Shown: piece by piece, positions 18,113-27,542 of the stretch
Layout: the number at the start of each line of letters is the position of its first letter
Numbering within the stretch: the first letter of the stretch is position 1
Assembly (NCBI GenBank): GCA_910585615.1
Contig: CAJUFO010000022.1
Coordinates: 1 to 59,599, forward strand
Origin: an uncultured Acetatifactor sp.
Lineage (GTDB): Bacteria > Bacillota > Clostridia > Lachnospirales > Lachnospiraceae
DNA: 59,599 bases
Direction of reading: 5' to 3'
The notes under the pieces: model-generated
Seen by the model: only the letters and a program-made list of their open reading frames with translations
Database searches by the model: none
What the model was told of the DNA's origin: nothing
Position numbers and translations under genes: made by a program

Positions 18113-20749
18113 TTACCTTGCCAGCAAGGACAGCACCCTGGGCCTTGCCCCTTTTTCATACTTGAATTCCAGCGCAAATCTGATGATTTCCGGGAAATAA
18201 TATTTTTTGTCAGCCATAATGAAATAGCCCTGGTTTTCCAGCCTGGCAATCTCTTCTCCCGTCAGGCTGATTTTGTCCAAGGTAAGCGGCAACACCTTCT
18301 CATCTTCCGGCATGTCTTCAAACTTTTTCAGTATCTGGTAGATTGCTTTCATCTCATCTCTGATTTCTTTATACTTTTCTCTGGAACAGTCCGGAATGGC
18401 CTCCCTGATCTGCTTTGGCATGATATATCTGTCTTCATAAGGCGGTTTCCCCTCCGGAAACGTACTGGTGGCAAATTGCAGAAACCTTACAATATCCCTT
18501 GCCTGCAACTGGTTCGAGAAATCAGAAAGCGCCGCTATAATCCACCTTGCCGAATTCGCCTCTCTGGAATCGTATCTTCCCAGCTTTTTTCCCCATAATT
18601 TCTCCAGCCGCTCTTCAAGCACTTCCCTGCTGGCCTTCAGGATATCGACACCCTCACCCAAAGCAGGGTCTGCCTGTTTCGCAATCCACAAAGCCAGGCG
18701 AAGCGCTTCTGAAGGCGACCATTTCAGCTCGTATTTGTGATACTGATTCTGAAACTGGTCAAAATTAATTTCGATTGCTTCCTCTGCCATATCCTTTCTG
18801 GCAAAAACAACAATGCCGACATTTCCGAACTGGAGGTTTCGCAATGTGTTCACAATGTTCTGGCATAACGCCCGGATGGCAAATCTCCATGTCTTCTGCT
18901 TCTGAACCTGTAAATCCATGAAAAGGTCTTCCAGTCCGTCCACAATGAACAGAATCCTTTTCCCCTTATTCTCCAGATATCGATCCAATTCAGAGATATC
19001 GCTGTAACCGGCGCCCAGCATATCCAGCATCAGCCTCTGCCAAATTTCCATCCATTCTGTCAGGGATGTCTCCTTTTCGGCATATGAAGCCAGTTTAGTG
19101 TAATTTCGGTCAATAATATCCGGTTTTATATCTACTTCCTCAAAGGTATGATTACAGCTTTCAATACATTCCCGCACCATGGAAAGCAGCATTTTTATAT
19201 TCAGCGAGCAGACAAGGGGCAGGATAAGCGTCCGCTCCCTGTCTTTCTCACCTGCCGGTTCTACTCCATATGAAAAACTTTCCCAGGTCTTCCTGGAGAG
19301 CAGTTGTTTATAGATGTAAGTTTTTCCCGAACCCTTTGCGCCTAACACCACCAACTGCGGGACTGTATCCCTGAATTCCCGCACGATTTCCCGTATGGAT
19401 GTTGTCGCCAACATATTGGAAGAAGCGCTGCCCTCGGCCGTTATCTCCGAAGTGGCGATATCATGCAGCCGGCTTACAATGTCCTTCATGTCCTCCGGGG
19501 AACGCTGATTCTCCTCTGCCGCACCAGCCGCAATCTCTTTTTCCAACATGCCATCCGCAATCTTCGCCATCACATCGGAAAGCACTTTTCCTTTCAGCAG
19601 GGCGCATATATCCCGAAAATCCCCCAGAGAAGCAAACGCCGAATCAAAGGGAACCCTGTAGAGATAATCTTCCCTCAGTACATTCATGCTTTCCGAATCG
19701 AAATCCTCCTCCAGGCTTTCCGCCAGCTCATCTTCCAGGCTGCCCACCCTGTCCTCTTCCATGTCCTTGGGAATCATGGTCAGCAATAATTTGGAATTCA
19801 GGTGTCCTTCCGCCACCTTTCGCTGTATTTCTTCCAATATGAGTTTTGTACCCTTTACGGACTGCATGGAAGTTGAAGAAATAAAGAATTTATTGACCCG
19901 GGAATCAAACAAAAACGGTGCCGAAAACTCCGTGACCCCGGCTCGCAAATCAATCAGGACAAGCTCCGTCCCAAGCGCCTCCCCCAACCTAGAGAGGAAT
20001 TCTGTAATGACATATTTGTCCTTCTGCACGGCGATTATCTTCTCCGGGCTTGAATAAATATTCATCATCTGGGACTCTTCTCTGTATACCGGGAGGAAAT
20101 AATGTTCCACTTCCAGTTTCTCAGTTATCACTTTAATGACATTCTTCTCCACGAGCCTTGCCACATCCTCCACAAAGCTGTCGTTCACCTCATTGAAATG
20201 GAGCAGTTCCAATACATCAAAGTAACTGATTTTCTCATTGCTCATCCCCTGTCCAAGCATCCAGGTCAAGCCTGGCGCCTCCAGATCCGCATCGATAATC
20301 AGCACTTTTTTTTGACCCCCATAGGCTTCCGACATCTCCCGCACCAGGGAAATCAGGGCCAGCGTCCGTCCTACGCCGCCCTTATAGGAATGGAATACCG
20401 TGATTGGCCTTCCGGGTAAATCAGCTTTCTTTGTCTCCCCTTCCCCCTTCATATATATATCTTTAAACAGCGGAGACTTTATAGGATCGATTCTGTCAGA
20501 CTCATCCCCCTCTTCGTAGATGACCTCCAACAGCTTTTGGTCGAATTCAACCATCACCTTGCCATCTGTGTATAATTTCCCGAAGATTCCCTTAAATATT
20601 TCATCATTTTCCTCTTCCACATTTCTCTTTGGGTCAATATTGACAACAATCTCATCGCTATAGACATCGACCCTGTTCCACCAGGAAGGCCACAGGTTCC
20701 GCTTTTTCTTGAGTTCAACCTCAATATCATACCATGTAAACAGACGCAT
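18113..20749 (-). CDS. KGGVGR-motif ATPase with second STAND/AAA-like NTPase domain, candidate conflict-system protein
   Basis: 878 residues, cytoplasmic. After an N-terminal ~110-residue domain (MRLFTWYDIEVELKKKR), residues ~115-400 form a ParA/MinD-like SIMIBI ATPase. It has the deviant Walker A FHSYKGGVGRTLA (about 119-131; Arg where most ParA proteins have Lys or Gly), the switch-like IIDADLEAPGLTW and VLIDLRAGVTEFSAP. A second P-loop NTPase follows at ~465-700 with VLGAKGSGKTYIY and Walker B ILFIVDGLEDLF, resembling AAA/STAND proteins. The C-terminal ~180 residues look helical or winged-helix-like. The ATG at 20749 has AGGAG seven bases upstream. Ten bases separate it from the HEPN-like gene, so the two are an operon. 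Sequence is visibly AT-richer than neighbours, suggesting transfer. Defence is inferred from architecture and partner. Confidence 0.75.
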   Translation of the reverse strand: MRLFTWYDIEVELKKKRNLWPSWWNRVDVYSDEIVVNIDPKRNVEEENDEIFKGIFGKLYTDGKVMVEFDQKLLEVIYEEGDESDRIDPIKSPLFKDIYMKGEGETKKADLPGRPITVFHSYKGGVGRTLALISLVREMSEAYGGQKKVLIIDADLEAPGLTWMLGQGMSNEKISYFDVLELLHFNEVNDSFVEDVARLVEKNVIKVITEKLEVEHYFLPVYREESQMMNIYSSPEKIIAVQKDKYVITEFLSRLGEALGTELVLIDLRAGVTEFSAPFLFDSRVNKFFISSTSMQSVKGTKLILEEIQRKVAEGHLNSKLLLTMIPKDMEEDRVGSLEDELAESLEEDFDSESMNVLREDYLYRVPFDSAFASLGDFRDICALLKGKVLSDVMAKIADGMLEKEIAAGAAEENQRSPEDMKDIVSRLHDIATSEITAEGSASSNMLATTSIREIVREFRDTVPQLVVLGAKGSGKTYIYKQLLSRKTWESFSYGVEPAGEKDRERTLILPLVCSLNIKMLLSMVRECIESCNHTFEEVDIKPDIIDRNYTKLASYAEKETSLTEWMEIWQRLMLDMLGAGYSDISELDRYLENKGKRILFIVDGLEDLFMDLQVQKQKTWRFAIRALCQNIVNTLRNLQFGNVGIVVFARKDMAEEAIEINFDQFQNQYHKYELKWSPSEALRLALWIAKQADPALGEGVDILKASREVLEERLEKLWGKKLGRYDSREANSARWIIAALSDFSNQLQARDIVRFLQFATSTFPEGKPPYEDRYIMPKQIREAIPDCSREKYKEIRDEMKAIYQILKKFEDMPEDEKVLPLTLDKISLTGEEIARLENQGYFIMADKKYYFPEIIRFALEFKYEKGARPRVLSLLAR

Positions 20750-20759
20750 CAATACTCTC

Positions 20760-21188
20760 CTATAATTTTGTGTGAATCCATTCCGCTATCTTCGCCAGGG
20801 TCTTCTCTGCTTTTTCTTCCTCATTCACGTCTTCCAGGGCGGCACCATACCTCCATAATTCATTGAACTTCTCTGGAGGGGCAAAGCCTCCTCTCTTTAA
20901 ATGGATATTCCTGAGGCAATAACTGTTGTGAGGATTCAGTCTTTTCAGCATCGCGCTTATGTTATGCCCTGTCAATTTCTTATTCTCGCTCCCGCAGCAT
21001 TCCACAAACTCATCGTATGTATTATTGCCCAGTTCTTTCATAAGCAGACTTTTCAAACCGCATTCTACAGAATAAAACAGCAGCAGTCTTCTGGATTTAT
21101 CATTTCCTGTGGTCTCCCTGTACATTTTATAATGTCTGCGGTAGCTGTCCTGAAACTCCCGCCTGGTAATGTTTATTCTGTTGCTCAT
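20760..21188 (-). CDS. Small HEPN-like helical protein, partner of the KGGVGR ATPase
   Basis: 142 residues, all-helical in appearance. The segment RRLLLFYSVECGLKSLLMKE (residues ~33-52) followed by KLTGHNISAMLKRLN (~71-85) is the pattern seen in HEPN domains (aromatic-Ser-x-Glu-x-Gly-Leu-Lys, later Gly-His-Asn/Asp). No strict R-x4-6-H ribonuclease motif is visible, so a regulator or a divergent effector are both possible. I prefer the ATG at 21188, which follows GGGAGAGACAAAAGG; an in-frame start at 21242 would add 18 residues. The frame ends ten bases before the ATPase start. AT-richer than the beta-mannosidase gene that precedes it. Confidence 0.6.
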   Translation of the reverse strand: MSNRINITRREFQDSYRRHYKMYRETTGNDKSRRLLLFYSVECGLKSLLMKELGNNTYDEFVECCGSENKKLTGHNISAMLKRLNPHNSYCLRNIHLKRGGFAPPEKFNELWRYGAALEDVNEEEKAEKTLAKIAEWIHTKL

Positions 21189-21317
21189 CCTTTTGTCTCT
21201 CCCTGCCTGGTCCTTATCGGAAGCATACACTTTGTGCCGCATTCAGCATTCCACACATATCCTGGGTTTATCGCCGCTTAAGCCCCTCTCGGCTCTATGC
21301 CTTCTCCTGAATCCGGC

Positions 21318-24300
21318 TCACATATTATCGGAAATATCATACACGCTCCTGGCCCTGTAAGCCCCGGAAACCTCTGCGGCGGCATCCTTCCCCTCCGTGA
21401 AGTCCCGGCCGGGCAGGATGCGGAAGGTCCTGCTGCCCGCCTCCACGTCTACAAAGTTGTCGTCCAATCGCAGGATTCCTGTCTCCGTCTCCACGCTGAC
21501 GGACTTCGCATAGTTGGCGGCCGTCACCGTCACCCTGTCCCCCTCCACGCAGACTCTAAGCTCCGGATCTAAGAAGCCATAATGCTTCGGGGCGCAGAAC
21601 AGCGTGGTTCCGGATGATACATTTGTGCCGTCCACATACAGGGCATACTCCAGGTGCACCTTTAACGGGTCTATGTCGTTGCAGTCCAGGTGCGGCAGCC
21701 AGACGCCTCCGTAGGCGGGGGCAGTGACCTGGAACTCTCCCTGCCTGACCACCGAGGAATCCGGCAGGCGCAGGGCCCACTTCACGATGCCGCTCACCGG
21801 CTCCCCTGTCTCGTTGGCCACGTGCAGGTCGGCGCTGATATCTATGGGCCGGGGCAGGGTGTTCACATAGGGCTTCTGGTCGATTTCCCCATGCTCCTCG
21901 CAGGACAGGAGCACTGGCGCGAACATGCGTTTCTCCGCATAGTGCAGAGCTTTCCAGTTCCCGTAATAGTCCAGGCTGGCCCAGCTTGCCACAGGCCAGA
22001 TGTCGTTGAGCTGCCATACCACGGTGCCCATACAGGTCCCCCGGAAACGCCGGAAATGCTCCACGCCATAGCGGATTGCCTCGGCCTGTAGCAGTTGGGA
22101 GCAGTAGAGCAGCTGGTCGAAGTCCCTGGGGTAGAGGTAGGTCTGGGACAGGTAGTTCAAAATCTTGCCGTTGACCGAGGTGTTCCTCTGGTGCAGCTCC
22201 ATGACCCGGGAATACACGTTCCTGTCCCGGGGTTCCGTGAACCGGCGGACGGTCTGCAGGGCCGGGAAGGACTGGAAGCCAAACTCTGACAGGAAGCGGT
22301 AGTGGTGCTTCCGGTAAGCCGTGAATGGCTCGTTGCCGTGCCAGACGCCCCAGTAGTGCACATCTCCCACGTTCTCCGCGTTGCTGTTCTCGAAATTCCC
22401 GCCGGAGCTGGGGGAGGAGGGCCAGTAGAATGTCTGTGGGTCTTCCTGCTCCACGATTTTGGGGATGATGTATTCGTACAGGCGGATGTAGTCGTAGAAC
22501 TGTTTCTTGGACTTCACCGAGAATTTCATCTCGTATTCCGTCTCCATCTCGTTGTTGCCGCACCACAGGCCGATGCTGGGATGGGAGCGGAGCCTGCGGA
22601 TGTTCTGGCGGATCTCCGCGGAGACATTGGCCTCGAAGGCGTCGCTCAGCTCGTAGGAGGCGCAGGCGAACATGAAGTCGTGCCAGATCACCAGGCCCCT
22701 CTCGTCGCAGACATCGTAGAAGAAGTCGTCCGGGAAATAGCCTCCGCCCCAGATGCGGATGCAGTTGTGGTGGGCCTCCTGGGCGGAGGCAAGCAGCATG
22801 TCCGTGCGCTCTCTTGTCTGCCGGGTGAGGATATTGTCCTCCGGGATGTAGTCCGCGCCCATGGCGAAGATCTGCAGGCCGTTGACCTCAAAGGCGAAGT
22901 TCCGGCCCGGGAGCTTTTCGCCCTTCCTGTCCACCATGAGGAGCTTCCGGTCTCCACGGCTCATGACTACGTCAGTTCCGTCGTCCAGGTCCTGGGCCTG
23001 GTCGGTCAGGTGGGCATCCCAGGTCTCCTCCGGCAGGGGATCCGTGTTCACTGTCATGGTGCGTAGGCCGATGCGCTTCTGCCAGATGTCAAGAGGGTGC
23101 GCTATTCCGTCTGCGTACTGGCTGGGATTCTCGCTGACCTTTCCGCCTGCCTCCTGGCCCGGATTCTCACAGGCCACTCCAACCACCTCCTGGCCGGGAT
23201 TCTCGCTGACCCTTCCGCCTGCCTCCTGGCCAGGATTCTCACAGGCCACTCCACCCATCTCCTGGCCGGGATTCTCGCTGACCTTTCCACCTGCCTCCTG
23301 GCCAGGATTTCCGCTGTCCTCCCCGTCTGCGTCCCAACGTGGATTCTCGCCAGCTCCTCCACAGGCCCCCTGAACAGATACCAGCAGAGCTTCCACCCGG
23401 TACAGGGGCTGCTCCCCGTATCCGTTGGGCCACCACAGCTGCGGGTCGGAAACCGTAAGCTCCGCCCGGACATGGCTGCTCCGCAGGCCGCTGCCTGACA
23501 GGCCTGTCAGGTTCCCGGAGGGTGCCGAATCGGCCGCGGCGCTGACCGTCTCGCTCTCGGCGGAAAGCAGGATCCCGTCAGGCCCTGTCACGTACACTGC
23601 CAGCTTCAGGAGCGCATCCCCCGCCTCCGGCATCCATTCAATCTCCGCGTCCGCAGTCAGCCGCACTGACGAAACCCGGTTGCCCCGGGCTGTCCGCTCC
23701 GCGATTTCATGCTGCTGGGTTATGTAGACCTGAGCGATGCGCGCCGTCTTCACCCTCTGGACCGTGACCTCCCGGAACAGCCCGGCATCCGGGAGCCTGG
23801 GGCCCCAGTCCCATCCGAACATGCAGGCGGCCTTGCGCAGGTGGGAGAATCCGGGCATGGCGTCCGTGGAGCCGCCTACGGGACATTTCTCGTTCTCCTG
23901 GCTGATATAGCGGGTGGGGGAATGAAGGACTACTTCAGATGATACACCCTGTCCGCCTCATCGTCCTTCACCCGGGACGTGATGTCGTACTCCCACACGC
24001 GGTTCATGTTGTACGCGGTTCCTAAAAGCTCTCCGTCCAGGTACACGTCCGCCAGGGTGTCAATGCCATCGAAGCGCAGGAACAGCCTGTCCGCCTCCCT
24101 GTCCTCGCTGTCCAGGGTAAATGCGGTCTCATAGGCGAAGTCGTTCTCCATGAGCCTGGTAGCCGCCAGCTCATTGTCCCGGTAGTAGGGATCCGGCATC
24201 AGGCCCCTCTCCAGCAGCGTCCCGTATACTGTGGACGGAACTTTCGTCTCGATTGGAGTATTCGGAATATTGTATACATTCTCTCCAAGGACAGTCAATG

Positions 24301-24331
24301 TCCAATTGTCCTTCAAACACAATACTGTCAT
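21318..24331 (-). pseudogene. GH2 beta-mannosidase, one frameshift, internal repeat insertion
   Basis: Glycoside hydrolase family 2 enzyme removing terminal beta-mannose. The N-terminal 134 residues start at 24331 (GGAG before the ATG) and contain the sugar-binding fold (PIETKVPSTVYGTLLERGL). The frame breaks at about 23930, where CTGAAGTAGTC is expected to be CTGGAAGTAGTC. One missing G restores EVVLHSPTRYISQENEKCP and then MPGFSHLRKAACMFGWDWGP. The acid/base Glu is in LWCGNNEMETEYE and the nucleophile Glu in FLSEFGFQSFP. An 84-residue stretch of 12-residue repeats is inserted between the Ig-like domain and HPLDIWQKRIGLRT. No signal peptide, so cytoplasmic. Function is very clear; whether the break is real or an assembly error is not. 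Confidence 0.85.
23098..23349 (-). repeat. In-frame 36-bp minisatellite (12-residue repeats) in the beta-mannosidase
   Basis: Seven consecutive 12-residue units, five close to ENPGQEAGGKVS or ENPGQEMGGVAC alternating as a 72-bp dimer, with degenerate first (ENPRWDADGEDS) and last (ENPSQYADGIAH) units. All units keep frame. The segment sits at a domain boundary and is not part of the usual GH2 fold. Confidence 0.85.
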
Positions 24332-24634
24332 AATGTCTCTCCTTCTATGGCTATTTTTTTAAATCATTATCTCTTTTTCGGAAAACTCGTGCCATTGCCC
24401 TTTCTTGTCTGTGCCTCATGCCCTGAATACCATGCACTTTGCCACATGCACATACACCCAGAAGCGCTATAGGTTCCTAAACTCCCATGCAGCCAGCCGC
24501 ACCACCTTACCTAAAAGTCTGAGAGTTTAGGTGATGCACAGCTGTCTCCGTTTTTGCGCATAGGAAGCGCAAAAACACTCGCGGTGCTAGAATGGCATAG
24601 GGACTTTTATAGTAAAAGCAACCGGACAGAGCAG
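24332..24634. other. Intergenic region upstream of the beta-mannosidase with competing hairpins
   Basis: No gene is supported. Bases 24550-24559 and 24567-24576 (GTTTTTGCGC / GCGCAAAAAC) form a perfect 10-bp hairpin with a 7-base loop and no adjoining T tract. CCTAAACTC (24476-24484) is complementary to GAGTTTAGG (24523-24531), while ACCTAA (24509-24514) can pair with TTAGGT (24527-24532). The last two pairings exclude each other, so this may be a regulatory leader of the beta-mannosidase or decayed sequence. Confidence 0.4.
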
Positions 24635-25465
24635 CTACGCCTTACGCCTGTAGATCCGCTCCTTAATCCAATGGTAGCATCCGGAGAACAGCCGGCTCTC
24701 CGCCATGGCCGTCCGCAGGGGCGCCAGGCTGCAGGCCATGATGGTGCGATATTGAAACAGCTCTCCTCCGCTCATATATTTCCCGGTAATCTCCCTGTGT
24801 TCCCGCCTGTCCAGGGCCTTGTTCTCCCGCTTCTCCGAAAAGCCGCCCCCCTCGTAGACGGCCACCGGGAAGTCCATGTGCCGCATCTTCGCCTTAGCCC
24901 GGTAGAAGCACCAGAGGAAATGGTCGTAGTCCGCCCGAACCCTGTACCGCAGGTCATAGGGCTTGTCCCTGCACAGCGCCGCGCTGTAGAAGCAGGACTG
25001 GTGGCAGGGGATGTTCCGGTAGCAGGTGAACCCCGTAATCTCCGGCGGGGAGGCGATGACTACATCGCGCCTTTCCCCGCAGGTGTCCCCGTAGAGCACC
25101 AGCCTGTCCATGTCCGTCCCGGCCTGTTCCTCTTCCTCCAGAAGCCCCCTCGTCCGCCGCAGGACATTGCCGTCCGCGAACCTGTCCCCGCAGTTCAGGA
25201 ACAGGAGGAAATCCCCAGTGGCGCAAGCCACCGCCTGGTTCATGGCATCGTAGATGCCACTGTCCTTCTCCGCGAAAATCCTGACCTTTTCCGCGCCGGG
25301 CCGGGCAGCGTTCTCCTTCCGCCACCGCTCCACGGAACCGTCCGTGCTGCCGCCGTCCTTTAATATCACTTCTACGTCTTCACAGTCCTGTCCCAATATG
25401 CTGTCCAATGTGGCGCTCAGCCTGTCCCCGGGGTTCAGGCATACTGTGATTATGGATAGTTTCAT
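24635..25465 (-). CDS. Family 2 glycosyltransferase
   Basis: 276 residues with a GT-A fold N-terminal domain: LSIITVCLNPGDRLSATLDS, VEVILKDGGSTDGSVERW (nucleotide-sugar binding) and the DxD-like region AVACATGDFLLFLNCGDRFAD. A later YDLRYRVRADYDHFLWCFYRA is typical of WcaA-type enzymes that build surface polysaccharides. No membrane helix is evident, so it probably acts at the inner face of the membrane. The sugar donor is unknown. The start overlaps the stop of the ATPase remnant upstream as ATGA, so it may be translated by coupling. No other polysaccharide genes are nearby. Confidence 0.85.
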   Translation of the reverse strand: MKLSIITVCLNPGDRLSATLDSILGQDCEDVEVILKDGGSTDGSVERWRKENAARPGAEKVRIFAEKDSGIYDAMNQAVACATGDFLLFLNCGDRFADGNVLRRTRGLLEEEEQAGTDMDRLVLYGDTCGERRDVVIASPPEITGFTCYRNIPCHQSCFYSAALCRDKPYDLRYRVRADYDHFLWCFYRAKAKMRHMDFPVAVYEGGGFSEKRENKALDRREHREITGKYMSGGELFQYRTIMACSLAPLRTAMAESRLFSGCYHWIKERIYRRKA

Positions 25466-25854
25466 GTGGTCTCCTTCCCTGAGGGCCTGTTCCCTGCGTC
25501 AAAATATCTGAGACTTTGCAGAGCCACCCTGTTCATATAGACATTCATCGCCTTTATGTCATCCAGCAGCAATGCCCTGATGAAATCATTATAGCTGCTG
25601 TCCTCCTCGAACCAATCACGAATCATGCTTTCGATCATGAAGCGGATTTCCCTGTTCGCCAATGCCAAGGCGTAATACCACCTGCCCCTCTCCTCAGAAA
25701 ATTCCGTATCCTCCACCTTAGATATCTTTCGGAAATCACCCTTTTATTATCGTCCAGGCATTTGCTCTCCATCAAAAAACCGTATTTATTATACAGTTCG
25801 GTGATAATCCGGCAAATCTGTCTTCTGGTGTCCGATGCCGATTGTCCTCGCCAT
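25462..25854 (-). pseudogene. Remnant of an AAA-ATPase-like / PD-(D/E)XK nuclease family protein
   Basis: An ATG at 25854 with AGGAGGGAG upstream starts MARTIGIGHQ, the usual N terminus of this abundant Clostridia/Bacteroidetes family (short AAA-ATPase-like domain plus C-terminal PD-(D/E)XK fold), but the frame stops within ~21 codons. Further on, 25716-25462 encodes a piece of the C-terminal domain (DFIRALLLDDIKAMNVYMNR, then SLRYFDAGNRPSGKE). Over a kilobase of the gene has been lost between and after these parts. Function of the family is not established. Confidence 0.65.
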
Positions 25855-25960
25855 AAGCTCCCTCCTGACATGATGATCTCTGTATGTAAAATCTTAACAC
25901 ATTTTCCTGGCATCGTCTATTGAATTTTATATATGAGAAAACCATCCGAATAAGACATAT

Positions 25961-26002
25961 AAAAACGGGCCGCCGCACGCAATCAAAACCGTGCAGCAGC
26001 CC
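25961..26002 (-). terminator. Rho-independent terminator after gltD
   Basis: On the minus strand GGGCTGCTGCACG pairs with CGTGCGGCGGCCC (13 positions with two T-G pairs) followed by GTTTTTAT, starting 17 bases after the gltD stop. Confidence 0.85.
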
Positions 26003-26018
26003 TGAGCCACAAATCCCT

Positions 26019-27512
26019 TCACTGTACCGTCAGCCCCGAATACCCCATAAGGCTCTCGTCCACGGCCCTGGCCGCCTCCCTGCCCTCCCGGATGGCCCAG
26101 ACCACCAAAGACTGGCCCCGGCGCATGTCCCCGGTGACGAACACGTTCTCTTTGCTGGTCTGGTACTTCTGGCTTTCCGTCTTCACATTCGTCCGCTCGT
26201 TCAACTCCACCCCGAAGCTCTCCGCCACATAGCCCTGGGCCCCCAGAAAGCCTGCCGCAATCAGCACCATGTCCGCAGGAAGCGTCTCTTCGCTGCCCGG
26301 AACCTCCTTCATCTTCATCCGTCCCGTAGCTGCATCCTTCTCCCAGGAAAGCCTCACAATCTTCACCGCCGTCAGCTTCCCCTCCTTATCCTTCACGAAC
26401 TCCTTCACCGTAGACTCATAGATCCTGGGGTCATGCCCATACAGAGCAATGGCCTCCTGCTGGCCATAATCCGTCTTGCAGACCTTGGGCCACTCCGGCC
26501 AGGGATTGTCCTGGGACCTGACATCCGGCGCTTTGGGCATCATCTCTATCTGGGTCACGCTCTTCGCCCCATGGCGGACAGCCGTGCCCACGCAGTCGTT
26601 CCCCGTATCCCCGCCGCCGATGATGACTATATCTTTGTCCTTTGTATCCACATAGGCTTTATCCGCGAACCCGGAATCCAGCAGGCTCTTCGTATTCGCC
26701 TTCAGGAAGTCCACCGCGAAATAGATCCCTTTCGCGTCCCTCCCGGGAGCCTTGATGTCCCTGGGATTGGATGCCCCGCAGGCCAGCACCACCCGGTCGA
26801 ACTCCCGCAGCAGCTGCTCCGCCTTCACGTCCTTCCCCACATCCACGCCCGTGACGAAGACGACTCCCTCTTCCTCCATCACCTTACGCTTCCTGTCCAC
26901 GATCCGCTTCTCCAGCTTCATGTTCGGAATTCCGTACATCAGCAGCCCGCCGATACGGTCAGAGCGCTCAAATACTGTCACCGAATGCCCCCTCCGGTTC
27001 AACTGATCCGCCACCGCAAGCCCCGACGGCCCGCTTCCCACCACGGCCACCTTCTTCCCCGTGCGCACCTTAGGCGGCTGCGGGGCCGCATACCCCTGCT
27101 CATAAGCATACTCGATAATAGCATACTCATTCTCCCTGGTAGCCACCGGCTCCCCGTTCAGCCCGCAGGTACAGGCCGCCTCACAAAGCGCCGGACAGAC
27201 CCGGGACGTGAACTCCGGAAAGCTGTTGGTCTTCTTAAGCCTCCTATAGGCCTGCTCCCAGTTCCCCACATAGACCAAATCATTCCACTCCGGCACCAGG
27301 TTGTGCAGCGGGCATCCGCTGGCCATGCCGTTCAGCACCATCCCTGCCTGGCAGAACGGCACCCCGCACTCCATGCACCGCGCTCCCTGCAGCTGCTGCC
27401 GCTCCTGTGGCAGATGCTCATGGAACTCGTCAAAATGCTTTATCCGCTCCAAAGGCTCCTGTGCCTTGCTCACTTCCCTGCTATATTCCATAAAACCTGT
27501 CGGTTTTCCCAT
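26019..27512 (-). CDS. gltD: Glutamate synthase [NADPH] small subunit
   Basis: 497 residues. Supplies electrons from NAD(P)H to the large subunit for converting glutamine plus 2-oxoglutarate to two glutamates. The N-terminal iron-sulfur region carries ARCMECGVPFCQAG, GCPLHNLVPEWNDLV and VCPALCEAACTCGL. FAD-binding VAVVGSGPSGLAVADQLNRR and NADPH-binding IVIIGGGDTGNDCVG follow, then TGDMRRGQSLVVWAI near the end. Length and order fit GltD. It lies 30 bases after gltB in the same operon, with AGGAGG before the ATG, and is followed by a strong terminator. Confidence 0.97.
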   Translation of the reverse strand: MGKPTGFMEYSREVSKAQEPLERIKHFDEFHEHLPQERQQLQGARCMECGVPFCQAGMVLNGMASGCPLHNLVPEWNDLVYVGNWEQAYRRLKKTNSFPEFTSRVCPALCEAACTCGLNGEPVATRENEYAIIEYAYEQGYAAPQPPKVRTGKKVAVVGSGPSGLAVADQLNRRGHSVTVFERSDRIGGLLMYGIPNMKLEKRIVDRKRKVMEEEGVVFVTGVDVGKDVKAEQLLREFDRVVLACGASNPRDIKAPGRDAKGIYFAVDFLKANTKSLLDSGFADKAYVDTKDKDIVIIGGGDTGNDCVGTAVRHGAKSVTQIEMMPKAPDVRSQDNPWPEWPKVCKTDYGQQEAIALYGHDPRIYESTVKEFVKDKEGKLTAVKIVRLSWEKDAATGRMKMKEVPGSEETLPADMVLIAAGFLGAQGYVAESFGVELNERTNVKTESQKYQTSKENVFVTGDMRRGQSLVVWAIREGREAARAVDESLMGYSGLTVQ

Positions 27513-27542
27513 TTTCTTGTTCCTCCTGTTAGGTTTTGGCCA

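Noticed and set aside
20760..21188. Catalytic HEPN ribonuclease motif
   Set aside because: I searched for Arg, four to six residues, His and found only shorter spacings such as RLNPH and RNIH, so catalysis is not claimed.
23098..23349. CRISPR-like array
   Set aside because: Repeats are contiguous 36-bp coding units without unique spacers and keep the frame of a beta-mannosidase.
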